Made by a program: the position numbers and the translations under genes
Source: Aridibaculum aurantiacum
GTDB lineage: Bacteria > Bacteroidota > Bacteroidia > Chitinophagales > Chitinophagaceae
Direction: 5' to 3'
DNA length: 64,000 nt
Assembly: GCF_017355875.1 (NCBI RefSeq)
Contig: NZ_JAFEWC010000001.1
Location: 1,054,001 to 1,118,000, forward strand
Shown: piece after piece, positions 1 to 12,100 of the stretch
How the letters are laid out: each line of letters starts with the position of its first letter
How positions within the stretch are numbered: the first letter of the stretch is position 1
Notes under the pieces: generated by a model
Database searches by the model: none
Seen by the model: only the letters and a program-made list of their open reading frames with translations
What the model was told of the DNA's origin: nothing

Positions 1-3000
1 TAAATGATACTGATCCGGAAGGTGCCACACTCACAGCTCCATCTATTGTTTCAGGACCTAAAAATGGCTCAGCAACAGTGAGTGGAAATGATATTGTATA
101 TATTCCATCACTCAATTTTATAGGAAACGATACGCTCATTTATCGCACCTATGAAATAGCAGGCGGCTGTCTTTCATTATTTGATACAGCATTGGTAGTA
201 TTTACTGTTAGCAATCGTGCACCAGTGGCAGTAGCAGATGAAGTAAGTACCAATCCATGTGTAGCTACTACTATAAAAGTTACATCGAATGATGTGGACC
301 CGGAAGATGGCGTACTGACCGTAGAAATTGTAAGTGCACCAACTATAGGTACAGCTGTTTTGGTGAACAGTGGCAGTATGGTAGAATATACACCTCCTGC
401 AGGTGTTACCAATACAGTGGCAACTTTCACCTACCGGGTATGCGATAATGGAATGCCATCATTGTGCAGCAACACTGTTACAGCTACCATTAATATACGA
501 CCTACACCAGTCAACAATGCGCCTGTAGCACGTCGTGATACGTTTGATGTAAACAGGAATAGTACGTTGTATGCTGATGTTTTATCTAATGATACTGATC
601 CTGATGACAATGATCTTACCACTCCTGTTACCGTAGTTTCAGCACCGGTAAATGGTACCGTTACTACTTATGCAAATGGATTAGTTGGATATACACCTGC
701 ACCTGGTTTTATGGGTGTTGATAGCTTTAGCTACAGGGTGTGCGACAAGATCATAGCTGTGCCTGGATGTACTCCTCCACCTTCATTGTGTGCTGAGGCG
801 TGGGTGTTTATTATAGTGCAAAAGACACCGCTGGCTTTTGCTGATAAGTACACCACTATGGTAAATACTCAAAAGGAACTGAATGTAACGGTGAATGATT
901 TCTTTGGTTATTTCGGACCTGCTTCGGGTGCTATCACTGTTGTATCTGCGCCTAAAAACGGTGCAGTGCAGGTACTTAATAATGGTTCTGCTACTCAAGT
1001 AAATAACAGCTTGCGCTATACGCCGAATAATAATTTCAGAGGAACTGATTCTCTTATTTACCAGGTATGCGATGTACAAGGGAACTGCGATACGGCAGTT
1101 GTATATGTGCAGGTAGTGCCTGATACAGATGGAGACGGTGTAGCCGATGATATAGATATAGATGATGACAATGATGGTATACCGGATTATTTAGAAGTAT
1201 GTGGTGCAGGTGCTACTTCATTTGGTTGTACTACTAATAGCAGCGATCCATCGGCTGATGATGACAACGATGGAATCGTAAATTATAAAGATGCTGATTG
1301 GTGCACCCTTAATGCAGCAGGTACTTGTGCTTATTTAGATGCAGACAGCGATGGAGTACCAGATTATTTAGATAGAGATAGTGACAACGATGGTATACCT
1401 GATGTAATAGAAGCTGGTGGTGTAGATGAGAATGGTGATGGTATCATTGATAATTTCATTGATACCGATGGTGATGGTCTCTCTCAGAATGTGGACGCCA
1501 ATAATACAGGAGCTGCTGGCAGTGGTCTGGGATTAGGAATGCCTGATTTTGATAGTGATGGATTTCCAAATCATAAAGACCTTGATAGTGACAATGATGG
1601 TATACCGGATATCGTAGAAAGCTATGGCATAGATGCAAATAATGATGGTAGGGTAGATGGTTTTGCTGATGCTGATGGTGATGGCTGGAGCAACCAGTAC
1701 GATGGAGATGCCAATGGTGATGGAATAGTGGAGAACCTGGCTGGTGTATTAATATTAAGTTATGGCGATCCTGGTTATGTAGCGCGTAGCAGCAATCCTG
1801 GAACAGGACGTCCGGCGTGTTACCAGCTAAGGGGTAATACCGATGGCCATGGTTTGCCAAACTTCATTGACCTGGATAGTGATGGAGATGGTATAACTGA
1901 CGCTACTGAAGGTGGGATAGTAGGCGTTACCTACGTGCGCAGCATGATAAGCGGCGGCACTTTCTCACATGGTTGGAGTGATATTGTAAGAGCACTGCCT
2001 GCCCTTAACCTGCGCAATACCGACAATGTCGGCAGACCTGATGTTTATGATATAGATAGTGACAATGATGGAATAACAGACAATGCCGAAGGGCAACCTA
2101 CTTCTAGCTTTGTAGTAGCTACAGAATTAGATACGGATGGTGATGGATTGGTGAACGTGTATGATTTCTATAATGGTATTGGTGGTAATGGCATCACACC
2201 TTACGATCATGATGCAGATGGCATACCTGACTATAGAGATACAGACTCAGACAATGATGGAGCTCCGGACCGCAACGAAGGAGATAAAAGATATGAAACG
2301 CTTACACAAGAGACCATTGACACATCAGGAGATGTGGACGGTGATGGCTTGATGGACTTCTTCGACATATTTGATCTGCGTGCTCATCCATGTGGCGAAG
2401 TGGTAATGAATGTATGTATGAACCAGTTAGGCAATAATGGTAACTGGGATGGCCCTACACCAGGAGGTTCTACAGTACAGTTGGTGCAGTCATCTTCATC
2501 GGCAGGAAACCGCGACTGGAGAAACAACGTGATCTTACCATTGAGCATAACCAACTTTAGCGGTACGCTTACAGCCTCTGTTGCTAACCTTGCGTGGAAA
2601 GTTTCCAATGAAGAAGGTGTAGATAAATACATCCTTGAAAGAAGCAGCGATGGTAACAACTTTGAACCGCAGGCTATTCGTTTTCCTGCTGGTAACGGCT
2701 CAGCCAATTATACTTATGCCGATGACCTTAGTTCATATGCCAATCATATAGTATACTATAGGGTAAAGCAGGTAAATATAGATGGACAGGTATTTACCAC
2801 CAAAACAATATTGTTCAACCTGAACAAGATGGTGAAGATGGTTATGTCAGTTTACCCTAACCCGGTAAAGGATGTTGCCACAGTTGCTATTACATCTGAT
2901 GTAAAAGATGCAGGAACTATACTGGTAACTGATATGCTTGGCAAAACCCTTAGCACTCGCCGGGTGAACATTGAGAAAGGCAGCAACCAGTTTACCATTA

Positions 3001-3089
3001 ATGATTTTGGTGCATTGCCGCCAGGTATGTACATGGTACGGGTGATCATGCAGCAACAGACTTTTGTACACAAAGTATCAAAGCAATAA
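1..3089 (+). CDS. Large T9SS-secreted protein with cadherin/Ig-like and TSP3 repeats (5' end outside window)
   Basis: The frame is open from the left edge (first full codon at position 3), so this is the last ~1028 residues of a longer protein. It opens in Ig/cadherin-like modules marked by NDTDPE-type motifs (about 4 modules to position ~1110). A thrombospondin type 3-like calcium-binding array follows (~1126-2340), with many DxDxDG units such as DSDNDGIPD. Next comes a fibronectin-like module (~2540-2820), and last a type A T9SS sorting domain (~2840-3089) beginning YPNP and ending in VSKQ. It is expected to be exported by Sec, passed through the T9SS and attached at or released from the cell surface, probably as an adhesin or stalk. 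The region 1126-3089 is paralogous to 12889-14848. The ligand is unknown; family-level assignment is firm, function is inference. Confidence 0.9.
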   Translation, partial: NDTDPEGATLTAPSIVSGPKNGSATVSGNDIVYIPSLNFIGNDTLIYRTYEIAGGCLSLFDTALVVFTVSNRAPVAVADEVSTNPCVATTIKVTSNDVDPEDGVLTVEIVSAPTIGTAVLVNSGSMVEYTPPAGVTNTVATFTYRVCDNGMPSLCSNTVTATINIRPTPVNNAPVARRDTFDVNRNSTLYADVLSNDTDPDDNDLTTPVTVVSAPVNGTVTTYANGLVGYTPAPGFMGVDSFSYRVCDKIIAVPGCTPPPSLCAEAWVFIIVQKTPLAFADKYTTMVNTQKELNVTVNDFFGYFGPASGAITVVSAPKNGAVQVLNNGSATQVNNSLRYTPNNNFRGTDSLIYQVCDVQGNCDTAVVYVQVVPDTDGDGVADDIDIDDDNDGIPDYLEVCGAGATSFGCTTNSSDPSADDDNDGIVNYKDADWCTLNAAGTCAYLDADSDGVPDYLDRDSDNDGIPDVIEAGGVDENGDGIIDNFIDTDGDGLSQNVDANNTGAAGSGLGLGMPDFDSDGFPNHKDLDSDNDGIPDIVESYGIDANNDGRVDGFADADGDGWSNQYDGDANGDGIVENLAGVLILSYGDPGYVARSSNPGTGRPACYQLRGNTDGHGLPNFIDLDSDGDGITDATEGGIVGVTYVRSMISGGTFSHGWSDIVRALPALNLRNTDNVGRPDVYDIDSDNDGITDNAEGQPTSSFVVATELDTDGDGLVNVYDFYNGIGGNGITPYDHDADGIPDYRDTDSDNDGAPDRNEGDKRYETLTQETIDTSGDVDGDGLMDFFDIFDLRAHPCGEVVMNVCMNQLGNNGNWDGPTPGGSTVQLVQSSSSAGNRDWRNNVILPLSITNFSGTLTASVANLAWKVSNEEGVDKYILERSSDGNNFEPQAIRFPAGNGSANYTYADDLSSYANHIVYYRVKQVNIDGQVFTTKTILFNLNKMVKMVMSVYPNPVKDVATVAITSDVKDAGTILVTDMLGKTLSTRRVNIEKGSNQFTINDFGALPPGMYMVRVIMQQQTFVHKVSKQ

Positions 3090-3108
3090 AAGTTCAATTT
3101 TTCAGTTT

Positions 3109-3141
3109 AGTGTCCCTGCAAGTGCAGGGACACTTGCTTTT
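3109..3141 (+). terminator. Intrinsic terminator after the first adhesin gene
   Basis: There is a perfect 11-bp stem (3109-3119 with 3124-3134, stem sequence AGTGTCCCTGC) with a 4-nt loop, followed by a short T-rich run. It lies 20 bp after the stop codon. Confidence 0.8.
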
Positions 3142-3280
3142 ATAGCACATCCACATTCATGTGTATAGAGTTAATCTTCAACGACGTTAAGTGTAGTATA
3201 TAATTTTTAATTAAAATCTTATACATAAAAGGCCTTACTGCTACTGATCAGTTTAAAAGCTAATTAAAATCAGCCTCTTA

Positions 3281-3312
3281 TTGATAGTTACAGGGGGCTG
3301 AACCTATGTTTG
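3281..3312 (+). promoter_or_regulatory. Candidate Bacteroidota promoter for the 3536 / 6140 gene pair
   Basis: A TTG at 3281-3283 and TATGTTTG at 3305-3312 are separated by 21 nt, which fits the -33 / -7 (TAnnTTTG) pattern of Bacteroidota primary sigma factors. Transcription would start near 3318, giving a leader of roughly 215 nt before the ATG at 3536. This is motif matching only. Confidence 0.4.
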
Positions 3313-3340
3313 CACACCAAAATCAGAAAAGATTCGTTGT

Positions 3341-3443
3341 AAAGCAGTGAAAATAGCTGGGAGTGACGGTAATCAAATGCCGCCACTAACTGTGATTATA
3401 GAAAGCTTTGATTTGATGTTGCAAGAAACGGCTATGTCGTTTT
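3341..3443 (+). promoter_or_regulatory. Candidate structured leader RNA with pseudoknot
   Basis: Inside the long leader of the 3536 gene, GTGACGG (3363-3369) pairs with CCGCCAC (3380-3386) with one mismatch. The 10-nt loop contains AATCAAA, which is the reverse complement of TTTGATT at 3407-3413, so a loop-to-downstream pseudoknot can form. A second hairpin is possible at 3427-3443 (AAACG/CGTTT). AACTGTGA after the first stem slightly recalls the conserved core of cobalamin riboswitches, but the rest of that consensus is not visible. It could be a new cis-regulatory RNA or chance pairing. Confidence 0.25.
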
Positions 3444-3535
3444 GTATTCTTCATTTTTATAGCCCTCTATACTAGTAGCAGAAGTTTTCGTGGTTTAATG
3501 ATGAAATTTTCCTAGGTCAAATACCCCTTAATAAA

Positions 3536-6100
3536 ATGAAGATGCTTTCAAAGTACAACCTTCAGCTGCCTGTGAACCAGGTGCGGCTAAAGCGTTGCAT
3601 TTTTCTTGTATTGTGTTTTTTGTTTGTATCTGTATCTACAGCAATCTCTCAAATTAACAGCAATGGATGTGTAGCTGCAGATGTGGGCATCAATGCCACG
3701 CTGTATGCTAACAGCACCTTTACATCAGGTACAGTTATACCTCCGGCAGGTAATGTAGATTGGTTTAGAAATTCTACCGGTAGAAACATCATCGACCAGA
3801 CGAATGTATCGGTAATTCAATCCCTGCTGCAGAACAATGCCAACCCGATTTACGAGCGCCGCCAGAATGGTGGCATTGGTGCTTATGCTGATGAATGGCC
3901 TGCAGCTGGTCCTTCTCGTCGTCGTTTCAAGCGGTTGGTAGACGCCGTTTGGGCACGCGATCATTTTGGTGGAACGGGTGGAATAGACCAGACTTCTTTT
4001 AATACAGCCAGTAAAAATGGTGAAGATCCTGCAATATGGGATCCGGGTGCCGCCAATGTATTAGGTAAAAATGACCTGATAGATGTGGCGGGGCACATGG
4101 TGCGCAATGTAGATTTAGATGCTGGCATCAACGACCTGTGGTTTACAGGACTTATTAATCGTGCCGAACCTGGTGGTGATGCGTATATGGATTTTGAATT
4201 TTTTATTGCACCGGTGCGTTTCAACGCAGCTACTAGCAAATTCAACTCAGGTGGTCCACAACTGGGCCATACTGCGTTTACATTTGATGGTGCAGGTAAT
4301 CTTGTCAACTTGGGAGATATGATCTTCAACCTTGCACTTACCAATGGAGGAACCATTCCTCAACTTGAAGTGCGTGTGTGGGTGAGCCGCCAGGATTACC
4401 TTAATACAACTCCTGTGGCTTTTAATTGGGGACCTGAGTTTGACGGTGCCTTCAACGGTGCGCCTTATGGTTATGCTTCTATCATTCCAAAGGCAGCATC
4501 TACTATGTGTGGTTTTGTAAATGCAGACGGACAGCTGCCATTGGCACCACCATGGGGTACGCGTAATACAAAATCTAATGTTTACAGCACTACTTACTCC
4601 ACGCCATATTCTGTTGCTGAAGTAGCACTTAATCTTACTTCTATAGGACTTGACAATTATCTTGTTACCAATGCGGCTCTTGATAGCTGTACGTTTCCAT
4701 GGCGCACATTCATTGTAAAGACAAGAGCTTCTAACTCTTTTACTGCACAGCTTAAAGATTTTGCCGGACCTTATGCATGGGCTCAGCCTTCTACCGGCAT
4801 TGTTACCGGCAACGGCACCATCTCCTGTTACAATCCGCGGGTTACGCTTTCTGCCACACCGCTGCGTGATGATGTAACATATACCTGGACTACTTCTAAT
4901 GGTAATATTGTTGGTTCAAGCACAGGCCCTTCTATACAAGTGGACAAGGCCGGAACTTACCGCGTAACCATGATGCTGCCTACAGGTTGCCCGGTAGAAA
5001 GTGCACCTATTACAGTAACCACCGATCCTGCACAACCACAAATAACAGCCGCTACCACTACCAGCACCGTTAGCTGCAATGGCAGCAATGGTACAGTCAA
5101 CCTGTCTATTTCCGGAGGGGTTCCTCCGTACACTATTGCATGGACAAGAGACGGCGTTCCTTTCGGAACCTCTACACAAACACTTACAGGTTTAGCGCCG
5201 GGTACATACGTAGCCAACATCAACGATGTGAATGGGTGTACACGTACAAGCACATCTGCCGTTGTACTTGCTGCTACACCTATCAGTATTACGCCTGCTA
5301 TCACTCATGTAAATTGTAATGGCCAACGGACAGGTGCTATCAACATTACTCCTGTATCAGGTAATATGCCTTTTACTTACCAGTGGAGCAATGGACAAAC
5401 CACACAAAACCTGCTGAACGTAGCAGCCGGTGATTATACCCTTACCGTTACCGATGCTACTAATTGTCCTACTACTTATAACTATACCATTACTCAACCT
5501 GCTGCTGTTTCTGGTTCAGCAGTTAAAGTAGATGATACAGATCCAAACCCTGCTGTAGGCAATGGCTCTATCACGCTTACTGCTAGTGGTGGTACTGCAC
5601 CTTATACTTATGCATGGACTGGCCCCGGTGGATTTACCAGCACCAGCAATAGCATCAGCAACCTGCGTGCAGGAACTTATACGGTAGTTATTACTGATGC
5701 ATTGGGTTGTACCGCTTCTCTTTCACAAGTAGTGTATGAACCTGAAAGCTGTACCGACGGTATAGACAACGATGGCGATGGTCAAACAGATTGTGATGAT
5801 ACAGATTGTACACCTGCTACGCCTGGTGTTATCACCGGTGAGAATGCACCTTGTATCAATCAAAATATCATTTACTCAGTACCAGCAGTAGCAGGTCTTA
5901 GCTACCAGTGGACTGTACCGGGTAATGCTACCATCATGAGCGGGCAAGGCACCAACAATGTTACGATCAGGTGGACAACAACAACACCTGGAGTGATATG
6001 CGTACGTGCTACCAATGGTGCCTGCTTTAGTGAGCAGAGATGCTATACCGTAAATCCTAAAAATGTACCTCCGGCTCCGTCAGCCATCATCAGGAGCTAA
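3536..6100 (+). CDS. Secreted protein with three SprB repeats, no sorting domain
   Basis: An 854-residue protein with an N-terminal signal peptide (basic KRC, then a hydrophobic stretch ending near residue 38). Residues ~40-420 form a globular region I do not recognise. Residues ~420-490 are Ig-like. Three SprB-type repeats follow (~500-735), each with a GTYTV / DxxGC pattern of gliding-motility adhesin repeats. A short acidic IDNDGDGQTDCDD motif and a final Ig/PKD-like domain complete it. It ends without the YPNP-type or type B sorting domain that its neighbours carry, so it may be periplasmic, or it may be displayed together with the 6140 product, whose gene starts 39 bp downstream. Co-transcription with that gene is likely. 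It could be a surface-adhesin partner; this is inference. Confidence 0.8.
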   Translation: MKMLSKYNLQLPVNQVRLKRCIFLVLCFLFVSVSTAISQINSNGCVAADVGINATLYANSTFTSGTVIPPAGNVDWFRNSTGRNIIDQTNVSVIQSLLQNNANPIYERRQNGGIGAYADEWPAAGPSRRRFKRLVDAVWARDHFGGTGGIDQTSFNTASKNGEDPAIWDPGAANVLGKNDLIDVAGHMVRNVDLDAGINDLWFTGLINRAEPGGDAYMDFEFFIAPVRFNAATSKFNSGGPQLGHTAFTFDGAGNLVNLGDMIFNLALTNGGTIPQLEVRVWVSRQDYLNTTPVAFNWGPEFDGAFNGAPYGYASIIPKAASTMCGFVNADGQLPLAPPWGTRNTKSNVYSTTYSTPYSVAEVALNLTSIGLDNYLVTNAALDSCTFPWRTFIVKTRASNSFTAQLKDFAGPYAWAQPSTGIVTGNGTISCYNPRVTLSATPLRDDVTYTWTTSNGNIVGSSTGPSIQVDKAGTYRVTMMLPTGCPVESAPITVTTDPAQPQITAATTTSTVSCNGSNGTVNLSISGGVPPYTIAWTRDGVPFGTSTQTLTGLAPGTYVANINDVNGCTRTSTSAVVLAATPISITPAITHVNCNGQRTGAINITPVSGNMPFTYQWSNGQTTQNLLNVAAGDYTLTVTDATNCPTTYNYTITQPAAVSGSAVKVDDTDPNPAVGNGSITLTASGGTAPYTYAWTGPGGFTSTSNSISNLRAGTYTVVITDALGCTASLSQVVYEPESCTDGIDNDGDGQTDCDDTDCTPATPGVITGENAPCINQNIIYSVPAVAGLSYQWTVPGNATIMSGQGTNNVTIRWTTTTPGVICVRATNGACFSEQRCYTVNPKNVPPAPSAIIRS

Positions 6101-6139
6101 TTACCAAAACCGGAGTACTAACAGACAGTGAGAAACATC

Positions 6140-9100
6140 ATGAATAATATTTCTTTTAAATCGTCCCTTGGTTCATCAATGAAAAGCATGCTGCTTTGGC
6201 TGCTGATGCTATCATTGACCATCACGGCAAATGCACAGGTTGTAAATAAACGCCTTTACTTAAAGAGCGGCAACGGTCTTAGCAGGGTAATGCCAACGTC
6301 CACTACTATTTCATCAACAGCACCATTAATCAAGCAAACAGCTACCATGGTGCTTAATGGAAGTTTTGCAACCAGTAACAGTGGTTCGAACACCGGTTCT
6401 TTGGCGAGTACGGCTTTTACACCTTCAGGTACTAACCGCTTATTGCTAATCAGCATTGGGTCAGTTGTAGGAGCTAATAATGCAGTATCCAGTGCAACGT
6501 TTGGCGGTGTGGCTATGACTAAACTTACCGAAACGCAAAGTGCTGGTTTCAAAGTAGAATATTGGTTCCTCAAAAGCCCGGCTACCACATCGGGTACTAT
6601 CCAGATAAACTGGCCTACAGGAAATATTTTAGAATGTGCTGTTGGTTACACCGTAATGAACAACGTGGATCTTATCAACACGTTTGGTGTTCCTGCTAAC
6701 GCTGCTGGTACAGGTGCTTCAGCTCTTAGTGTACCATCGGCAGCGGGTGATATAGTTGTAGATGCTATTGCTACCAACAGTAATAACTTCACTGTTGGTA
6801 CAGGGCAAACACAGCTTTTTGCAGCAGGAACAAACAGTGTGAAAGTACGTTCAAGCTGGATTAACGCTGCTACAGGAAATGCTACCAGCACAACTATGAA
6901 TTGGACCGGCATGAACAGTGCATGGGTTCACCAGGGTGTGGCCATCAAAGGAAACTCTAATGATGCCTCATTTACACAGAACCCTGCTATGTGTTCGCCT
7001 TTTGTTATCAGCGGGGGACAGCCTATTACCATTGTTGCGCATGCTGCCGTTGCTGCCAATACAGTTAGTGTGGCCACCGTACCGGTTTCTGCCGAATTAA
7101 CGGTTGGTGGTACCGTTATTTTCTCTTCTTTGAATGCTGCCAATAGCGGCCTCGGTGCCACCGGAACAACAGGTACGCTCACCTGGACAGGGACTATACC
7201 TTCGAACATCATCGTAGCTGCAGGACAGCCGGTAGTACTTACTTTATCGAATGACTACTCTGCTGCAGATATACGAATAGATTTCGATGCGACTAACAAA
7301 GTATCTTATGTACAACTGCCTACTACTACATACATCAACGTCAATTCGCTGAATGTGCGCAACGCCCCAGCGGGTGGTGGTGCAGTAGTAACACAACAGG
7401 CTATTGGTGTTGCCAATTACATCCGTGCAGTAGTAAGTGATCCTTTTGGTTTTGATGATATAACTGGACTTAACATCAGCATCAATGGTGGTGCTCCTTT
7501 AGCAGCTACATCTGTTGCTACAGCAGGTTGTACGCGCACCTATGAATACATGTGGACACCTACCACTTCTGGTGCCTTTACCATTCAGGCAACTGCAAGA
7601 GAAGGAACGGAAGGAACAGTAACACATTCGGCTACTACCAATTTTACGGTGGTACGTCCATCTGTTTCTGTAGTAAAAACAAAAACAGCACCTGCAGGTG
7701 CAAGTACAGTAGGTAGTAACATCACCTATAATATTGCTATTACCAATACAGGTCAGTCGCCTATCAGCTTGCTGCCATTGCAGGATATCTTCAGCAGTTC
7801 AGCATTGCAATATGTTTCGGCTACACCTGCACCAAGTAGTGTATCAGCAGGTTTAGTAACCTGGAACAACCTGGCTTCGTCTTCTCTTGCTGCTGGTGCT
7901 ACCACCAACGTCAGCGTTACGTTTACCATCTTATCCAACAACAACCCGCTGAACAATACAGCACGTGTAGAAGGTGCAAGAGATAACCTGAATTATTTAG
8001 CTCCAACTGCAAGTAATACAGTAAGCGTAACAGTAGCCAATGTTCCTGATGCAGTTATAGATCGTTTTTACATTTCTGGTGCTATTGCTCTTAATTTATT
8101 AGCAAATGATACCGATGCTGATGTAGCAGGTTTCTTATCTGCGCATACAGGTTCGTATAATGTAACCATTGACGCTGCCCCAGGTATGGGTTCGGCTACT
8201 GTAAATGGAGATAGAACCATCCAGTTCAATCCAACCGGTATGTCTGAGGATGCATTATCCACCTTCCGCTACAGGGTAACTGAAATAGCTACAGGCCTTT
8301 GGGATACAGCTACAGTTTTTGTTCGCTTTTCAGGTGTGAATAATCCACCTGCCGCACTGTCAGATGTAGCTTCTACTTTGGTCAATGAAGCAGTACGCAT
8401 CAATGTATTGGGTAATGATTCAGATATAGATGGAGTACTGCAAACGCCTACTATCACCGCTGCACCTGCCAATGGAACAGTAGTGGTGAATGCAGACAGA
8501 ACCATCACTTATACACCTTTCAATGGCTTCACCGGCACCGATGTATTTACCTACCGCATTTGCGATGATGGTTTTCCATTACCTGCACAATGCACCAATG
8601 CTACCGTAACCGTAGCTGTGGTAAATGCTATTGTAGTGTGCCAGCAGAGCAGCCATACATTCACAGTAGCAGCAGTACCCGGTGCCACCAGTTATACATG
8701 GACAGTGCCTGCAGGCGCTACTGTTAGCAGTGCTTACACCGGTACATTACCAAATCCAATAACTACAGGTACCAGCATCACCATCAACTTTAATGGTGTA
8801 GCACCAGGTGCGCAAACGCTTTGTGCTCGTCCTACCAACGAGTGTGGCGATGGCACCAGCCAGTGTACAGATGTATTTGTAAATCGTATGGACCTTGCTA
8901 CTGCAGTTACCAATGTGCTTTGTCGTTCTTCCAATACAGGTGCTATTGCGCTTACCGTTACTGGAGGAAGAGCGCCTATCACTTATTCATGGACAGGACC
9001 ATCAGGTTATACTTCCACAGCACAAAATCCTACAGGACTTCTTGCGGGTACATATACTGTTACTGCTACTGATCGCTATGGATGTACTGCTACTGCCACC

Positions 9101-12100
9101 GCTACCATTACACAACCAGCTACCAGCTTAAGTGTAAATGGTACAGTGACCAATGAAAATCCTTTCGGTTCTATGAATGGTGCTATTGATATAACACCTG
9201 CAGGAGGAACAGCTCCTTATAGTTATTCATGGAGCAATGGCTCAGTGAGTGAGGATATCAGCAACCTGGCTGGCGGTACTTATACTGTTACAGTTCGCGA
9301 TGCAAATGGTTGTACCGTTAGCAGGATCTTCACCGTACAGGCCATAGGAGCACCGCTGTCTATATCATCTTTAACAAAAGTGGATATCAGGTGTACCGGC
9401 GCAGCTACTGGTTCTATAGAACTGGAAGTAATTGGCGGCAGCGGTACTTATACGTATACATGGTCAGGTCCTTCAGGATATACTGCTGCCACGCAAGATA
9501 TCACCAACCTTGCTGCTGGTACTTATACTGTAGTAGTAAATGATGGTTCTAACACTGTCACAAATTCGATAACTATCAATCAACCTGCGGCTGCTTTATC
9601 TGCTTCTACCACACCTACCAATGTTAGTTGTAATGGTGGTGCAAATGGAAGCATCACTTTAACACCAGCAGGCGGCACAGCACCTTATTCTTATTTGTGG
9701 AGCAATGGTGCAACTACAAAAGACTTAACAGGATTAGCAGCAGGAAATTATTCTGTGATTGTAACAGATGCTAATGGCTGTACCACTACTGCTACGCAAA
9801 CCATTACGCAACCTACATCGCCGGTAACGGGTACTGCAGTTATAACCAATAGTAACTGTGCTGCGGGTAATACTGGTGCAATAGTATTAACACCTTCAGG
9901 TGGTACTGCTCCCTACACCTACTTGTGGAGTAATGGTGCTACAACCAAAGACTTGAGTGGACTGGCACCGGGTTACTATTCTGTTGTTATCACAGATGCA
10001 TTGGGATGTAGTTCAGGCCGTTCTTTCAATGTTGGTAATGCATGTATAGGCGTGGCAAAGGCAATTGCTTCTACACCAATCAACAACGGCAATGGCAGCT
10101 ACACCCTTACCTATAGCATTAAAGTAGAAAACAAAGGAACCGTTGCACTGAATAACGTGCAGGTAACTGAGAACCTAGCTAATACTTTTGTTGGTGCTAC
10201 ATCCTTTGCAGTATCCAGCATCACCAGCGGTTCATTTACTGTAAACAGCGGCTTCAATGGAACCGGCAACAACAACCTGCTGGCTGCTCCACTGGGTACA
10301 CTGGCTGTAGGTGAATCTAAATTTGTAGCACTAACAGTAACAGTAGTTCCGGGTACTAAGCTTGGCGTGTACGATAATACAGCCATTGCCAACGCACAGG
10401 ATGCTAATGGTGTAGCTGTTTCAGATGCATCGCAGAACGGTACGGATACAGATCCTGATAACGATGGTAATCCAACCAACAACAACATTCCTACACCACT
10501 CACTTTTATTGAAAACCCTCTTATAGGTGTAGCTAAAAGTGTGACTGCAGGACCCGTTAATAACTTAGATGGTTCTTACAATGTTACCTATACCATCACA
10601 CTAAAGAACTTTGGTGATGTGCAGCTAAGGAATGTACAGGTGAGCGACAACTTCGCTACTACATTTGGTGGTGCACCAGTGTCTGTAGTAAGTGTAACCA
10701 GTGGACAATTGAGCGTGAACAATACTTTCAATGGTATTGGTAACAACAACCTGCTGGCCGGTACAGATATACTGGCGGTAAATGAGATAAAGACAGTGGT
10801 GGTAACGGTGCGTGTATGGCCGGCAAGCCTTGCTACGTACAACAATATTGCCGTGGCTTCAGCACAGGGACCAGGTAATACAGTTACTACTGATAACTCT
10901 ACCAATGGCACCAATCCTGACCCGGATAATGATGATAATCCAAATAACAACTCCATTCCTACACCGGTTACTTTTACGGAAGCACCTGTAATAGGTTTGG
11001 CAAAAAGGGTAGTAGGCACGCCTATCAACAATGGCGATGGCAGCTACAGTGTACAGTACCAGTTGCTGGTAAAAAACGTAGGCAACGTTCCGCTGAAGAA
11101 CATACAGGTGGTGGATAATCTTGCTACTACTTTTGGTGGAAGACCTGTAACGGTTGATAGTGTTAGAACCAGCAGTGCATTCGTTGCTAACAATATTTAC
11201 AATGGTACAAGCAATCTTAACCTGCTTGCAGGTAATGACTCTCTTGCAATAGGCGCTACAGCTACTATCAACATTTACCTGAAGGTGACACCAGGCAACA
11301 ACTTAGGTGTGTACAATAATACAGCTACAGCCAATGCTACTGGTCCTTTAGGTACACCTACAACAGACATAAGTAACAATGGTACTGATGTAGATACCGA
11401 GAATGATGGCCCGGGCAACAACAGTATTCCTACACCGCTGACATTTACTGAAGCGCCACAAATAGGTGTAGCAAAAAGAGTAACTACACCAGTGAATAAC
11501 GGCAATGGTACCTACTCACTTTCTTATATAATACGAGTAGAGAATACTGGTGACGGTCCTGTGAACACCATACAGGTACAGGATGATCTGGTAAGCACAT
11601 TTACAGGTGCAACAGCATTTGTAGTAAATGGTGTAACAACTACAGGTACACTAACTGCTAACAATGCATTCAATGGAAATAGCAATAGGAACCTGCTAAC
11701 TGCACCAAGCACATTGGCAAGGGGTGCATCAGCTGAGATAACAATAAACCTTACCGTAACGCCGGGCAACAAATTGGGTGTGTATGATAACATCGCCTTT
11801 GCAACAGCACTTTCTGCAGGTGGGAATCCTGTAAGTGACAGTTCAACCAATGGCTCATTGGTAGATCCTGATGGCGATGGTAATCCACGGAATAATCAAG
11901 AGCCTACGCCTGTACAATTTAGCGAAGCACCAAAACTGGGTGTAGCTAAGCGTGTATTGGGAGCAGTAACCAATAACGGTAACGGCACGTATACATTTAC
12001 CTACGAAATAAAAGTGCAGAACATGGGCGATGTGCCACTGCACAATGTACAGGTAGCGGATGCATTGGCTGAAGTGTTTCCTGCGCCGGCAACAGTGGCA

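Noticed and set aside
3341-3443. Cobalamin riboswitch
   Set aside because: Only an AACTGTGA-like core is seen; the other conserved boxes of that class are missing, so I keep it as an unassigned structured leader.
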